Source of the DNA: Cannabis sativa
Lineage: Eukaryota > Streptophyta > Magnoliopsida > Rosales > Cannabaceae
Reading direction: 5' to 3'
Length of the DNA: 64,000 bases
Assembly: GCF_029168945.1 (NCBI RefSeq)
Contig: NC_083604.1
Location: forward strand, 8,672,812-8,736,811
Part shown: positions 33,815-46,540 of the stretch, piece by piece
Layout of the letters: every line of letters starts with the position of its first letter
Numbering within the stretch: position 1 is the first letter of the stretch
Position numbers and translations under genes: made by a program
Notes under the pieces: model-generated
Seen by the model: only the letters and a program-made list of their open reading frames with translations
The model's database searches: none
Told to the model about the DNA's origin: nothing

Positions 33815-33882
33815 GTGTGTTGTAACACATGTTTCTTTCAAAAAAAAAAAAAAAAATAGAGAAAAATGAAACCATATCATTT

Positions 33883-34737
33883 GAAAAATGAAAACAATTA
33901 TGATTTGCACATATCATATTTAAGATGTGTGTCATATGGGTAAATACATTTGATACTTGTTTTGTAAAAGTTATTAATTGGACCTTTTATTTTGTTAAAT
34001 GATAAAATGGACTTTGTATTTTTTAAAATAGTACAAATAAGACCATGAATTGATTTTTTGTCAAAATAAAATTTAATAATAATCCGATCTAAATGTGTTA
34101 TGACAAAACTGTTTACATTTTCTGTATCTGTTCGTGATAAGAATTGTCTTCAAGTTAGTTATATTAAAAAAAAAAATTATCAAAAATTAAGTTCAAGATC
34201 TTATTTTTAGCATTTTAAAAAATATAAAGTCTATTTCGTCATTTAATAAAACAGAATGTCTAATCGATAACTTTTACAAAATACAGTCCAAAATAGTATT
34301 TACCCTATTATTGTTAGAAAACTTCTCATATTAATATATTAGCATGTGTTATTAGTATGTGCATTGTCCTTAATGTTCAAATTAATTAATGTGTGAACAA
34401 TTAAATTGGTTTAACGAAAATTTTAAGTCGCGTTTGGTTCGAATGAATGAAAACATAGGAATGGCAATGGAAATAAGAATATGAATGGAATGGAATAAAA
34501 TGTAAACAGTTTTGTCATAACACATTTAGATCGGATTATTATTAAATTTTATTTTGACAAAAAATCAATTCAGGGTCTTATTTGTACTATTTTAGAAATA
34601 CAAAATCCATTTTATCATTTAACAAAATAAAAGGTCCAATTAATAACTTTTACAAAATAAGTGTTAAATGTATTTACCCATATGACACACATCTTAAATA
34701 TGATATGTGCAAATCATAATTGGTTTCATTTTTCAAA
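33883..34737. repeat. Inverted repeat with ~238-bp arms
   Basis: Left arm about 33883-34120 is the reverse complement, with scattered mismatches, of about 34497-34737. Matching marks are GATTTGCACATATCATATTT with AAATATGATATGTGCAAATC, and CGATCTAAATGTGTTATGAC with its complement. The spacer is about 376 bp. No coding sequence. The arms could be TIRs of a foldback or Mutator-type MITE. The LINE target duplication abuts the left arm. Confidence 0.75.
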
Positions 34738-36145
34738 GGTCTTATTTTTAGCATTTTAAAAAATACAAAGTCTATTTTGTCATTTAATAAAACAAAAGGT
34801 CCAATTAATAACTTTTACAAAATACATTTCAAAATAGTATTTACCCTATTATTGTTAAAAAAAATTCTCATATAAAATGTACATTGTCGTTTTCTTCATC
34901 AATTAATCAGTAGTGGTCTCAATCATATTAATATATTAGCATGTGTTATTAGTATGTGCATTATCCTTAATGTTCAAATTAATTAATGTGTGAACAATTA
35001 AATTGGTTTAACGAAGATTTTAGGTCACGTTTGGTTCGAATGAATGAAAATATAAGAATGGTAATGGGAATAAGAATATGAATGGAATTGAATGAAATGG
35101 AATAAAATTTAAAATACATAAAAAAAATTGATAAAAAAATTATTAAATTTTTTTTCATTATACATTAGAATGGTCTTTCTTTCTATTTCAAAATAGAATA
35201 GTCATTCCACCAAAATGATGGAAAGACAATTCTATTCTAATGACATTCCAACACTTTAATATGCAACAAAACAAAGAAATAAATAGAAAATTGTTTACAT
35301 TTAATGGCAATGGAAATAAGAATATGAATGGAATGGAATAAAATGTAAACAGTTTTGTCATAACACATTTAGATCGGATTATTATTAAATTTTATTTTGA
35401 CAAAAAATCAATTCAGGGTCTTATTTGTACTATTTTAGAAATACAAAATCCATTTTATCATTTAACAAAATAAAAGGTCCAATTAATAACTTTTACAAAA
35501 TAAGTGTTAAATGTATTTACCCATATGACACACATCTTAAATATGATATGTGCAAATCATAATTGGTTTCATTTTTCAAAGGTCTTATTTTTAGCATTTT
35601 AAAAAATACAAAGTCTATTTTATCATTTAATAAAACAAAAGGTCCAATTAATAACTTTTACAAAATACATTTCAAAATAGTATTTACCCTATTATTGTTA
35701 AAAAAAATTCTCATATAAAATGTACATTGTCGTTTTCTTCATCAATTAATCAGTAGTGGTCTCAATCATATTAATATATTAGCATGTGTTATTAGTATGT
35801 GCATTATCCTTAATGTTCAAATTAATTAATGTGTGAACAATTAAATTGGTTTAACGAAGATTTTAGGTCACGTTTGGTTCGAATGAATGAAAATATAAGA
35901 ATGGTAATGGGAATAAGAATATGAATGGAATTGAATGGAATGGAATAAAATTTAAAATACATAAAAAAAATTGATAAAAAAATTATTAAATTTTTTTTCA
36001 TTATACATTAGAATGCTCTTTCTTTCTATTTCAAAATAGAATAGTGATTCCACCAAAATGATGAAAAGACAATTGTATTCTAATGACATTCCAACACTTT
36101 AATATGCAACAAAACAAAGAAATAAATAGAAAATTGTTTACATTA
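34460..36145 (+). repeat. Two near-identical 843-bp direct tandem copies
   Basis: Unit one is 34460-35302 and unit two 35303-36145; both start AATGGCAATGGAAATAAG and end AAATAGAAAATTGTTTACAT. I count about six differences, so they are about 99% identical. Each unit contains a right-arm copy of the inverted repeat at 33883-34737, then a block also present once more upstream at about 34180-34459 in older form. No gene is inside. Confidence 0.88.
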
Positions 36146-36288
36146 TTTCATTTCCATTCCATTACCTCCAACAAAAACCACCTTAATTCTAATATATAAC
36201 CATGACTGTGTTTGTTTAGTATGTTTTTTAGCTTTTACTTTTTACATTTCTGTATCTTTTGAAAAACAAAATAAAATGTGTAAAAGTG

Positions 36289-36361
36289 CGCCCACCGTGG
36301 GGCTCGAACCCACGACCACAAGGTTAAGAGCCTTGCGCTCTACCAACTGAGCTAGACGGGC
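36289..36361 (-). tRNA. tRNA-Lys (CTT)
   Basis: A 73-nt cloverleaf on the minus strand. The acceptor arm is GCCCGTC..GGTGGGC. The D arm has AGCTCAGTTGGTAGAGC, the anticodon loop CTCTTAA gives anticodon CTT, and the T arm has GGTTCGAGCC. No intron is present and no CCA is encoded, as usual for a nuclear tRNA. A, B box sequences are intact. A TTTT pol III stop follows four bases after the 3' end (complement of 36282-36285). It stands alone between repeats and looks functional. Confidence 0.95.
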
Positions 36362-36844
36362 TTACATAACTTATAATAAGAAAATAAATATTTAACAAAA
36401 AACATAATAATCCCGTTAGATAATTTTATGAAAAGAGCTCCACGTAATGTGAAATCAATCACATATTTCTTTCTTCTTTTTTGTTTTGGGTGGAATCACA
36501 TCTTTCTTTTTGCTCACTCTTTCAACCTTAAAAATAATAATAATGTGAATATGATGTGAGAGAAATCTGAATTAAGGCTGATGGTTCCTCCATCTCTAAT
36601 TATACATTGTCCTATATGTGGATGTGCTGGTTCTCCTTGTTTGTCATTTGCGGTGGTGTATACAGTGTCGTGCCCGTAGGGGTGGGGCAAATGGGGCAGT
36701 GATAAGAACACCTTCTTTACTAAGTGATTTGGGAGTCTTGGCCAAAAAAAAAATTGACATTTTATTAACAAATAAATATTTGAATTAGCAATCAGTCTTA
36801 GAATCTTGTATTGGGACCATAAATTTTATAATTAATGAGTTTTT
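36362..36844. other. Intergenic stretch upstream of tRNA-Lys
   Basis: No gene recognised. It includes the short upstream region of the tRNA on the minus strand. The open frame at 36514-36771 has no recognisable content. Confidence 0.5.
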
Positions 36845-38095
36845 TTACACGATTCCTGGTTACTTTATCCTTTAGACCCGTATGTCTATTCCAACCATCT
36901 TGGTTTGAAAGACAAAAATGTTTACAGTCTCTTTTGTTTGGACGTTAAGGAGTGGGACTTGAAAATCATCAATGACTTGTTGTCAGCCTGTGACTGTGAT
37001 CTTATAATATCTATTCAGCTGAGTTCAAATTATCATATGGATTGCTAGTCTTAAAAACTTGAAAGTTTCGGCTTATTTTCTGTAAAAAAGTGCGTACCGA
37101 TTCTTGGAAAATTTCAAAAGAGATTAGTTGGAAGATGCTACCTCAAATTTTTAGAGGAAAATTTGGAAGTTAAAGATTTCTCTAAAGGTTAGCAACTTTA
37201 TTTGGAGAGGTATTCTTCCAACTTGTTTGCAACTTCTCAAGCGTCATGTGGTTATTAGTCCCATTTGTCTCATTTGTCACGAGGACGAGGAATCTATTTT
37301 TCATGCTCTAGTGGGTTGTTCTTTTGCTAGAGCCTCTTAGAATAGATCTATGGTTAGTATTTCTAGTTGGTCAGATACAAGTTTTGGCTGCTGGTTTCAA
37401 TCTCTTTCGACAACGATCAATCTTCAAGCATTGGAGGAAGCAGCAATGGTCGCTTGGGGTATTTGGAAGGCCTGTAACGAGGTTGTTTGACAACAAAAAT
37501 CTCCTACTGCTGCATTAGTTGTTTTGTCAACAATCAATTTCTTTTTGCACAATCACGGACGACGGCTTCGTTGTCTAACAGTTCGGTGGGACAGCTTTCG
37601 CGTGTGCATTGGCTACACCAGTCGCTGATCAGATCAAGGTCAATATTGACGGAGCTTTGTTTAATGATGTCAGCTGTTTTGAGATGGGTTGTTTGGCCCG
37701 TAATCACGCAAGTCAAGTTCTTCAGGCTTTCACTAAAAGCAAAAGGGGAATTGTTAGACCAGAGATATTGTAGAAATCATCGGGATAAAGGAAGCTTTAA
37801 GTTGTATTCAGTGACATAATTGGCCAAATGTTTTATTGAAACCAGATAGCTTGGTCTGTATTTAGGCTATTCAGAGTAAGTTGCATATGCCATATGAGTT
37901 TGGTTTGTTAGTGAATGATTGTCGGATTATTTTATCTTCTTTGAGTCATGTTGTTATTCAGTTTGTTGAACAATCTGTGAACAAAGCCGATTATTGTTTG
38001 GCACGCAGCTCTTGTTTTTCCCCAGGTCGTACTTTTCAGGATCATCAGTTAATTCCTGAATTACGTAATATTGTAATGGTGGACTATTCTGGTTA
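36845..38095 (+). pseudogene. LINE ORF2 3' remnant: zinc-binding domain and RNase H
   Basis: Broken frames give, in order, KNVYSLFCLDVKEWDLKIIN (about 36910), a segment ending in the V-K-x-x-Y motif, FIWRGILPTCLQLLKRHVV and CLICHEDEESIFHALVGC (about 37195-37320), then VNIDGALFNDVSCFEMGC (about 37640-37695) of an RNase H fold. A final stretch near 37885-38090 fits the domain end. These are the last third of an L1-type ORF2, different from the LINE at 27686. Stops and frameshifts are frequent, so this is an old dead copy. No poly(A) tail or target duplication is clear. Confidence 0.75.
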
Positions 38096-38170
38096 ACTTT
38101 ATTTTTATTCAAAAACAACATTTATTATATATACATTATAAAAATAATTATTATAAAAAAAAATCAATAT

Positions 38171-38355
38171 AGAGAATTGCTAAAAGGTACCACTAGTACC
38201 TAACATTTTTTTCGGTCTCATACTGTTATTGGTGTAATTAAGTATTGGGCCTCATATAACTTAAAAAAATAACTTTTAGTGAATATCGCTAACCAATCAT
38301 GGAGCGCCACCTGTAGAAGGTGTTGGGTACCATTGGTGCCCAATAACAATGCTCT
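38171..38355. mobile_element. Small MITE-like inverted repeat
   Basis: About 185 bp. Left arm AGAGAATTGCTAAAAGGTAC continues CACTAGTACCTAACA. The right arm, read as reverse complement, is AGAGCATTGTTATTGGGCAC then CAATGGTACCCAACA. It is noncoding. No convincing target duplication was found. It ends 13 bp before the copia LTR at 38369. Confidence 0.55.
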
Positions 38356-38368
38356 TTTAATATAAGAG

Positions 38369-38895
38369 TGTGAGGTTTAGAACATTTAATCAACCAACTA
38401 AACTGTCTTGACAGTTGGCAGTTATTTCAGTTAAATGGACATTAACCTACTGCGCTATATATAAAAGCATTCAGCAACAGAGTAAGAGAGAGAGAAATCG
38501 AGTTAGTAAGAGATTGCACAAGAGTGAAACATGAGAGCTGAACAGAGATGAATTCTCTTCAAGATTGAGGGTATTGCAAGACTATTTCTGGTTCAAAGAA
38601 TTCGACAGTTTTGAAGCTCATTTTGTAACTAGTGTGAATCACCATTAGTTCTGTTTTGTGCACTTGATTCTCCATTGATGTAAGTTGTAATCTTTGTCAT
38701 TAATCAATAAAGTAATCACAGCCTATCGAGTTGTTTTTACCCTGGGATTAGGTCCAAGTTTTATCCAAAACTTGTGACTGAACCTCGTTATTTCTTGCTG
38801 TCTTTTATTTATCTGGTTTGATACATTTTCTGGTTTATCATTCTAAGCCATTTTATTCTTGCATTGTGTTCTTGTTGGTGCTGGAGTGCACAACA
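38369..38895 (+). repeat. 5' LTR of the host copia element
   Basis: 527 bp, TGTGAGGTTTAG to GTGCACAACA. A TATATATAAAAGC promoter element occurs at about 38456-38467. Matches the split 3' LTR apart from scattered substitutions and a 14-bp duplication present only in the 3' copy. Confidence 0.9.
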
Positions 38896-38897
38896 AA

Positions 38898-38909
38898 TGG
38901 TATCAGAGC
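38898..38909 (+). other. Primer binding site, initiator tRNA-Met
   Basis: TGGTATCAGAGC, the standard plant copia primer site complementary to initiator tRNA-Met, two bases after the LTR. Confidence 0.9.
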
Positions 38910-38969
38910 ACTAGGGAGATCAGGGATTAGTTTCAAGAACTTTGTGCAAGAAATCAAGATTGATGCATT

Positions 38970-41900
38970 ATGGCTTCAACCAGATTCGAGGTGGACAAAT
39001 TAACAGGCACAAATGAATTCAGTTTGTGGAGGATTAAAATGAAAGTGTTTCTTGTTCATGAGGGAATTCCAGAGGCTTTGGATATTGAGGCTATGAAGGA
39101 GATAGATGACAAGAAAAGGAAATTTGAGATTGAATCTAAAGCTCACAGTGCCATTCTTCTCAGCCTTGGAGATGAAGTCTTGAGAGAAGTGTCTAGTGAA
39201 GAAAAGGCTCTTGGATTATGGAACAAATTGGCTTCTATCTACATGAAAAGATCTCTGGCCAATAAACTATATCTCAAGAAGAAGTTGTATACTCTCAGAA
39301 TGGATGAATCCAAGGAGCTTCGAAGACATCTTGATGATTACAACAAGATTATTCTTGATCTGAATAATCTTGGAGTAAAGATTGAAGAGGAGGACCAAGC
39401 TATCATTCTACTTAGTTCACTACCAAAGATATATGAACACCTTGTAGATACCATCTTGTATGGAAAGGACACCTTGACAATGACTGAAGTCAAGGCTGCA
39501 TTGTGTTCTAAAGAAATTCAGTAGAAGGATGATCGAGCAGATAACAGTGGGGATGGATTGTTCATTGCAAAAGGAAAATTTCAGAAGAAAGATTACAAGG
39601 GACACAAGAACTCTTACAATAATAGAAAAGACAAAAATGATAGGTTTAAACCTAAAGCTGTAGCAGGAAAACAATGCTATTACTGTAAGAAAGAAGGTCA
39701 TTTTCGTGATGAATGTTTGGCACTTAAGGCTAAACTAAAAAGAGAAAAGAATCATGGAAAGAATGGAGAAGCTGACATAGCAGATGGCTATGAATCAACT
39801 GAGGTTCTAGTTGTGTCTGGTAACACAATAGATGGAGCCTGGATCTTGGATTTAGGATGCTCTTTCCACATGACACCCAACAAAGAACTATTCAGTTCTT
39901 TTTCAGAAGAACATGAAGGAACTGTGTTACTTGGTAATAACAGAGCATGTGAAGTTAAGGGCATTGGTTCAATAGAAATGCAAATGCATGATGTGTTGGA
40001 AATTATTTTACCAGGATTTATTTACTATCATGTATGTTGGATTAACAACCTAATATGAATTCTAAAACAATGAAAATAAACACATATAAAGCTAGAAAAC
40101 CTTACAGTGGGTGCAGCGGAATATTATGACTCCTTTCGTTCAGATCTCTAGCCCTTGATTCCTTTCTGTAGCAGAGCATCACCAAGATCTGAACCTGGAT
40201 CTTCTTTTCTCCTTCTTTGATGCAAAATGTCCATAGTCTTACATACTATGATTGAGGTACCACTTGATGTGTGTGGGCACTACTCATCTCACAAGGATTT
40301 CGAAATTTTCTCTCTTTTTCTCTCTTAATTTCGTGGTCTTAAGCTTACAAGAGAAGAGAACAAGGGTTGCTTTATATAGGGATAAGGGAGAGCACAACTT
40401 TCCAAATAAACAGTTTCCTCTTTTACTGTGTAATTGATTAACTGCCTTATTTAGTGATCCACCACTTTCCTATTATTGCTAGGCTTTGATTAGCAATTAC
40501 ATGGAAATTAAAATTGAAAATAATAATTGGGAAACACACAAAGAGGTGGGCGGCCATAGGGTGAAATGGGCCTCACTTGGATTTTTGCAGTTTCCTCAAT
40601 TTTATTTCTATTTCTCCAAAAATGCCATTTTTCCAATTCTAATCATTTAAATGCCAAAACTAATTATTTATTAACTAAAATAGATTATTAAATAATATTG
40701 TCATTCAAAATAATTATTAATTAGACATACAAAGTCTCTTAATTAATAATTAAACCTAGAAACCCTTTTCTTTACGATTTCATCCTTAAACTATGAGAAT
40801 TCATAAAGTAGACATAGTCTAACTTTTAGAATTATAATTAATTAATTAAAATCAATTAACTGAGTCTTACAAGCAGTATGGTCTCAACTAGTATGGGGAC
40901 CATGGGTCTATATAACCGAGCTTCCAATAAGTCGAACCGAATTTACCAAGTAAATTCCCTAACTTATTAATTCCTCATTGAATCCACACTTAGAACTTGG
41001 AATTGCACTCTCAGTCATATAGAACGCTCTATATGTTCCACGATATAGACACGTCATTAGTTATCCATTGTTATAACCCTAATGTGATCAATGATCCTCT
41101 ATATAGATGATCTACATTGAAAAGGCACTAATGTTACCGCTACACCTTCAATGTATTTTATCCTTAAAACACTTAACCCTGTATAAATGATATTTCAGCT
41201 AAGTGAAATGAGATCTCCACCATTTATCTTCGTTTGGTTAAGCTCGAAGGAAATCATCCTTTACTTTCTATTTTCCAAATAGAAGCTATAGATTCCATAT
41301 TTATGTTAGGGCTCCCACTCAATTGCATTACCGTGTTCCCAAAATGTACGTATCACCCTGACCCAAAAGTAGGCTTAACTAACAAATCAAAGAATACGGA
41401 TAACACTCTTGAGATTGAACCTAACCATATCAGGATCAAGATCATTTGATCTAGGATCAACAGGTGATATTGAATTGAATAGATATTACGGTAAATTTTA
41501 ATATATCTAATCAAAGTTCAATATCGGTCCCTTCCGATGTATACTCCATAAATCCGATACTGGTAAACTTTGCTAATGTCCTGGAAAGGACATAACACTT
41601 TTCCAAGGTGTAAGAATACCTATCGCTGATTATACCATGTCAGTCTAAATCCAGTGTTTTGACAAATCAGGGAATAAACTTTTGAACATATAATTAAGAT
41701 TATATTCCACTGTGCTGACAACACTATAATCTTAACAAAATCATATGTTCTGGACTTAAAAAGAATTCATACATTATATACATATAATCATGAAATAAAT
41801 CATGTGAACCATGCAACATAAAATGTTATTTCTGATCTTTATTAATAAGTAAATCTGATTATAGTGAAATGAGTTTTATTTAGGGCATAAAACCCAACAA

Positions 41901-44900
41901 ACTCCCACTTGCACTAATATAAAACAAAAAGTGCATTTCAAATAATCATTAACACCTTGATATACAAATCAAGTGTAATAGTAGTAAACTCCTCGTAATA
42001 GGATCTGACAGGTTGAATTAAACACAACCTCTTCTCCCCCATTACTCTTCCTTTAATCACAAAATCCTTGATAATGTAAAATTCCTCTCTATATGTCTAC
42101 TCTCTTGGGATACTGGATTGTATACTTTTGGCAACTACTCTTTGGTTATTCAGGAAGTAACCCTAGTAGTTAAGGCAAGTTGGAACGGTGCCACAAAAGT
42201 ATAGAACTTTCATTAGACTGAATAAGTATCTTTCCTGCAACTTTAACATTCAGTCTCTTTCTGGTAGACCAAGAGATTTCAGATAGGTTTTTACACTTCT
42301 CCAAAATCACTACTCCACCCCCAAAGTAATCACCATCTCATCAGCAGACTTTCTAGCACACAGGCAAGTCTCGAAATCTGATGTGGTGTAGTCTAAGAGT
42401 TTTAAAACCACCCTTATTGACTAACATATAGTTCCTCTTCTTAATCTTAAAATTTACTTGATTGTCTCCAATGTTCCTCTCCTGGATTAATCTGATACTT
42501 ACTCATCACTCCCACTCAACAGCAGGTGTCTGGTCTAAGGCATACTAAAGCATATCTGAGACCTCTCACTGTTGATTTAAGAAATTCTTTCATGGCTTTA
42601 TCTTCTCTGGAATAGTTGAAACTTTTCCTTAGATAAATAAAATCTATGCTTAGAAGCTGTGAATCTTCTATAGATTGCCATTGGAAAGAAAATGCTTCAG
42701 CATCTCATGCTTGCATTAGAGTAAGTAACTACCAGGTATACCACAAGCCATAGGTTTAGATAAACTCAAACCTATAATACTAGGAACAGGAAGTTTTGTT
42801 AAGTCCATTGAATAGACTTATTAACAAAAATTTCCTTTCATGTCCTTGTAACAGAAAACTTTAGGTTACTCCATGTGAATGGATCAAACCATAGTTCTAT
42901 TGGCTTTCTTCTTAGTTTCTTATCTTGACAATCCATTACTTGTTTAAACTCACAATGGATTTTAATCACTAGTGTCTTCCAAGTTATAAGAAGGTGAGTC
43001 CCTAGAAACTCTCCCACTACAACAAGGTACCGTGAACTATGTCAAAGAAAACTAAATGGTATAGACCTCTTCAGTTGTGTTAAGACAACAGAGGCAGTGG
43101 GATCATCTTGTAAAATAAGATGATAGAACACTTTTGGAATCAAGAAAAAAATATCTCCTTTATTTGCTACTTTATTTTCAGACTTAGTCATTTTCTTAGA
43201 AAAGTAGTATTTGTTTAAACAAACACTTTCTTATCTAATGACTATGGGATGATCCACCCCTAATCACTTAGAATAGCTAACAAACATGCAAACCAGGGTT
43301 AGCAGTTCTAGCTTTTCTTAAGATTTCGATTAGGTCATCCATGAATCTACTAATGATTTACATAAAGATTGTGATCAAAGGTCTTTTGAACAATGGACTC
43401 TATTACCTTGATGGTAAATCAGTTGTTGGTAATGCTACACCAGCAGTGAGTCACAATTCAGAGATGAGTACAAAGCTATGGCACTTGAGGTTAGGTCATG
43501 TTAGTCAAAGGGGCATGGATGAACTCAGCAGACAAGGTGTATTTAAGGGTGGCTTGAAGAGCAAACTTGAATTTTGTGAAGAATGTGTTCTTGGTAAGAG
43601 TTGCAAGGTTAAGTTTGGAAAAGGAGAACATCACACAATTGAGAAACTAGCCTATGTCCATTCAGATTTATGGGGACCTGCTAAGGTGGAGACAATTGGT
43701 GGGGCTAGTTACTTCATAAGCATCATAGATGATTATAGTAGGAAGGTGTGGGTCTATCTACTCAAAAGTAAAGATCAAGCATTTGAAACCTTTGTCAAAT
43801 GGAGGACATTGCTTGAGAACCAAACTGGCAAGAAATTAAAGGTGTTGAGAACAGATAATGACCTGGAGTATTGCTCAAATCTGTTCAAAGATTTCTGTGC
43901 CAGAGAAGGAATAATGAGACACAAAACAGTGATCAAAACCCCTCAACAAAATGGTTTGGCTGAGAGAATGAATAGGACACTACTTGAAAGAGTGAGATGC
44001 CTATTACTTGGTGTTGGTTTAGAAAGGAAATTTTGGGGTGAGGCACTCAAAACGGTCTGCTATTTGGTTAACATATGTCCATCTGTTGCAAACAAGTTCA
44101 AGACTCCACAAGAAATGTGGATAGGGCATGTTCCCAAACTTGATCACCTTAGAGTATTTGGGTGTACTGCCTATGCACACATAAAACAGGATAAGTTACA
44201 ACCAAGAGCACTGAAGTGCATGTTTCTTGGTTATCCTGATGGAGTCAAAGGTTACAGATTTTGGTGTATGGAACCTGGTTTCAGGAAGTGCATCATAAGT
44301 AGAGATGTTGTCTTCAAAGAGGATGAAATGGCAATGAAAACCAAATCTCCAACTGAAATGCAACCTGCTATACCAGTTCAAGGTCTGCAACTTGAGGTGG
44401 ACCAATCTAACACTCAAAATGCAGAAGAGAGTCCTAAAATCAATGCAGAAACTGACACAAATGAAGGTACTACTGATTTGAGCACCTATCAACTTGCTAG
44501 AGACAGGGTGAGAAGAGAAACCAGACCACCAAGCAAGTTTGGTTATGCTGATTTCATAGCATATGCATTGCTCACTGCAGAGGAATTAGAATCTTCAGAA
44601 CCTACTACCTATCTTGAAGCTACTACAGGCAGAAACATGGTAAAATGGCTAAAAGCTATTGATGAATAGATGACTTCACTCAAGAAGAACAAGACATGGA
44701 TAGTGGTTAAGAAACCTGAAGGAAAGAAACTGGTAGGCTGCAAATAGATTTTTAAGGAGAAAGAAGGTATCCCTAGTGTTGAACCAGTCAAGTTCAAAGC
44801 AAGACTAGTTGCAAAAGGGTTCACTCAGCAAGAAGGAGTGGACTTAAATGAAATTTTTTCTCCAGTTGTTAAGCAAACCTCTATAAGGGTCATGATGGCT

Positions 44901-46160
44901 AAAGCTGCTAGAGAAGAACTACACATTGAGCAAATGGATGTAAGAACTGCCTTCTTACATGGAAACCTTGATGAAGAAATATACATGCAACTTCCTGAAG
45001 GGTATGAATGCAAGGGTACTAATCATGTTTGTCTACTTAAGAAATCTCTCTATGGTTTAAAACAAGCACCTGGGCAATGGAATTTAAGATTTGATGAATA
45101 TATGAAGAAAATAGGGTATGTGAAAAGTAACTATGATCCATGCATCTATCACAATAATCAGATTTACCTACTGTTATATGTTGATGATATTTTGATTTTT
45201 GGTAAAGAAAAATCAGACATAAACAAGCTCAAGATGCAACTCAGTCAAGAATTTGAAATGAAGGATCTAGGAAATGCTAAGAAAATACTTGGAATTGACA
45301 TTCAAAGACCCTCATCAAATGTTATAATTTTGTCTCAAAAGAGTTATCTACAGAATGTGTTAGATAAGTTTGGAATGGACAGCTCCAAAATAGTTTCAAC
45401 TCCTCTAGCTCAGCACTTTAAGCTGTCTAACTCACAGTCACCAGTTACAGGTGCAGAAAAAGAGAAGATGATCAAAATTCCCTATGCTAGTTGTGTAGGG
45501 AGCTTGATGTACTCATTGGTGTGTACAAGGCCGGATTTAGCTCATGCAATGAGCATGACCAGCAGATTTGTCGCCAATCCAGGGAATGCTCACTGGACTG
45601 CTTTGAAGTGGGTAATGAGATATATAAAAGGAACACTGAACACAGGGTTAACCTATGATGGCACTAGCAGATACAAGGAGTTGGTAACTGGTTATGTGGA
45701 TTCGGATTATGCAGGCTGTTTAGATACTAGAAAATCATTAACAGGGTTTGTTTTTACTGTCTATGGGGGTTGTGTTAGTTGGAAATCAAACCTACAAAAG
45801 GTTGTTGCTCTATCTTCTACAGAAGCAGAATATATGGCTGCAACAGAGGCTATTAAAGAGGAAATTTGGCTCAAGGGATTGACAAGTGAGCTTGGCATCA
45901 ATTCAGAAGATGTAACAATGCACTGTGACAATCAAAGAGCATTACATCTCATGAAAAATCCCATGTTTCATGAGAGAACTAAACACATTGACATCAAAAT
46001 GCACTTTATTAGAGATGTGATTCAATCTAAAATAGTCTTAGTAAGAAAGATTGACACTCATGAGAACCCTGCTGATGAATTCACAAAGAGTTTGACTACA
46101 GACAAGTTTAGACTTTGTCTTGACGTGCTCACATCAACTCAAACTAGAGTCTCACATTGA
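38970..46160 (+). pseudogene. Copia gag-pol polyprotein, interrupted by stops and by an inserted fragment
   Basis: Single gag-pol frame of a Ty1/copia element. Gag (38970-39521; LTGTNEFSLWRIKMK) meets an in-frame TAG at 39522-39524. The same frame then gives the zinc knuckle CYYCKKEGHFRDEC (about 39675-39715) and protease LDLGCSFHM (about 39848), with D-L-G where D-S-G is usual. At 39993 it is cut by the inverted fragment, and it resumes near 43371 with roughly 40 codons missing. Integrase follows: HLRLGHVSQRGMDEL, HSDLWGP, IDDYSRKVWVY, LRTDND. TAG codons at 44667-44669 and 44744-44746 break the start of RT. RT has FLHGNLDEEIYMQLPEGYE and YVDDILIF (about 45178). RNase H has YVDSDYAGCLDTRKS, STEAEYMA and HCDNQRAL. 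The stop is at 46158-46160. Confidence 0.92.
39994..43366 (-). mobile_element. Truncated, inverted copy of the second copia family inside pol
   Basis: Read on the minus strand it is the last ~1467 bp of the interior followed by a full LTR (41899-39994, 1906 bp). It matches 53318-54786 and the LTR at 54787-56691 in order and length. Shared marks include the AGTGCAAGTGGGAGT tract before TGTTGGG. The 5' LTR and most of the interior are missing. The right break, near 43366, falls inside the interior, and no target duplication is seen. About 40 host codons vanished at the same place. A deletion after insertion, or repair-mediated capture, would explain this. Confidence 0.85.
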
Positions 46161-46254
46161 GATTCACATTCATTGGATTTTAGATACAGTTCTATTGGTT
46201 ACTTTTATGGCATTGATTACTATGTTGTTTAAGTGTACTAAACCAGGTGAAAAT

Positions 46255-46540
46255 TGTGAGGTTTAGAACACTTAATCAACCAACTTAACTGCCTTGACAG
46301 TTTGCAGTTATTTCGGTTGGCAGTTATTTCAGTTAAATAGACATTGACCTACTGCTATATATAAAGGCATTCAACAACAGAGTAAGAGAGAGAGAAATCG
46401 AGTTAGTAAGAGATTGCACAAGAGTGAAACATGAGAGCTGAACAGAGATGAATTCTCTTCAAGATTGAGGGTATTGCAAGACTATTTCTGGTTCAAAGAA
46501 TTCGACAGTTTTGAAGCTAATTTTGTAACTGGTGTGAATC
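46255..46540 (+). repeat. 3' LTR of the host copia element, left part
   Basis: Starts TGTGAGGTTTAG and follows the 5' LTR to GGTGTGAATC, where the second copia element is inserted. It contains an extra 14-bp copy of GCAGTTATTTC(A/G)GTTG (about 46305-46335) absent from the 5' LTR, which accounts for the 541 against 527 bp total length. Confidence 0.9.

Larger units (their letters stand above)
27686..33856 (+). mobile_element. Full-length L1-type LINE with RNase H
   Basis: A 16-bp target duplication TAGAGAAAAATGAAAC flanks it (27670-27685 and 33857-33872) and it ends in a poly(A) tail (about 33840-33856). Length is 6171 bp. Order: 5' UTR (27686-28313), ORF1 (28314-29736), ORF2 (29733-33814), short 3' UTR. 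The exact target repeat and complete 5' end show that reverse transcription ran to completion. Few lesions exist: one stop and one frameshift in ORF1 and one frameshift in ORF2. Confidence 0.93.
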
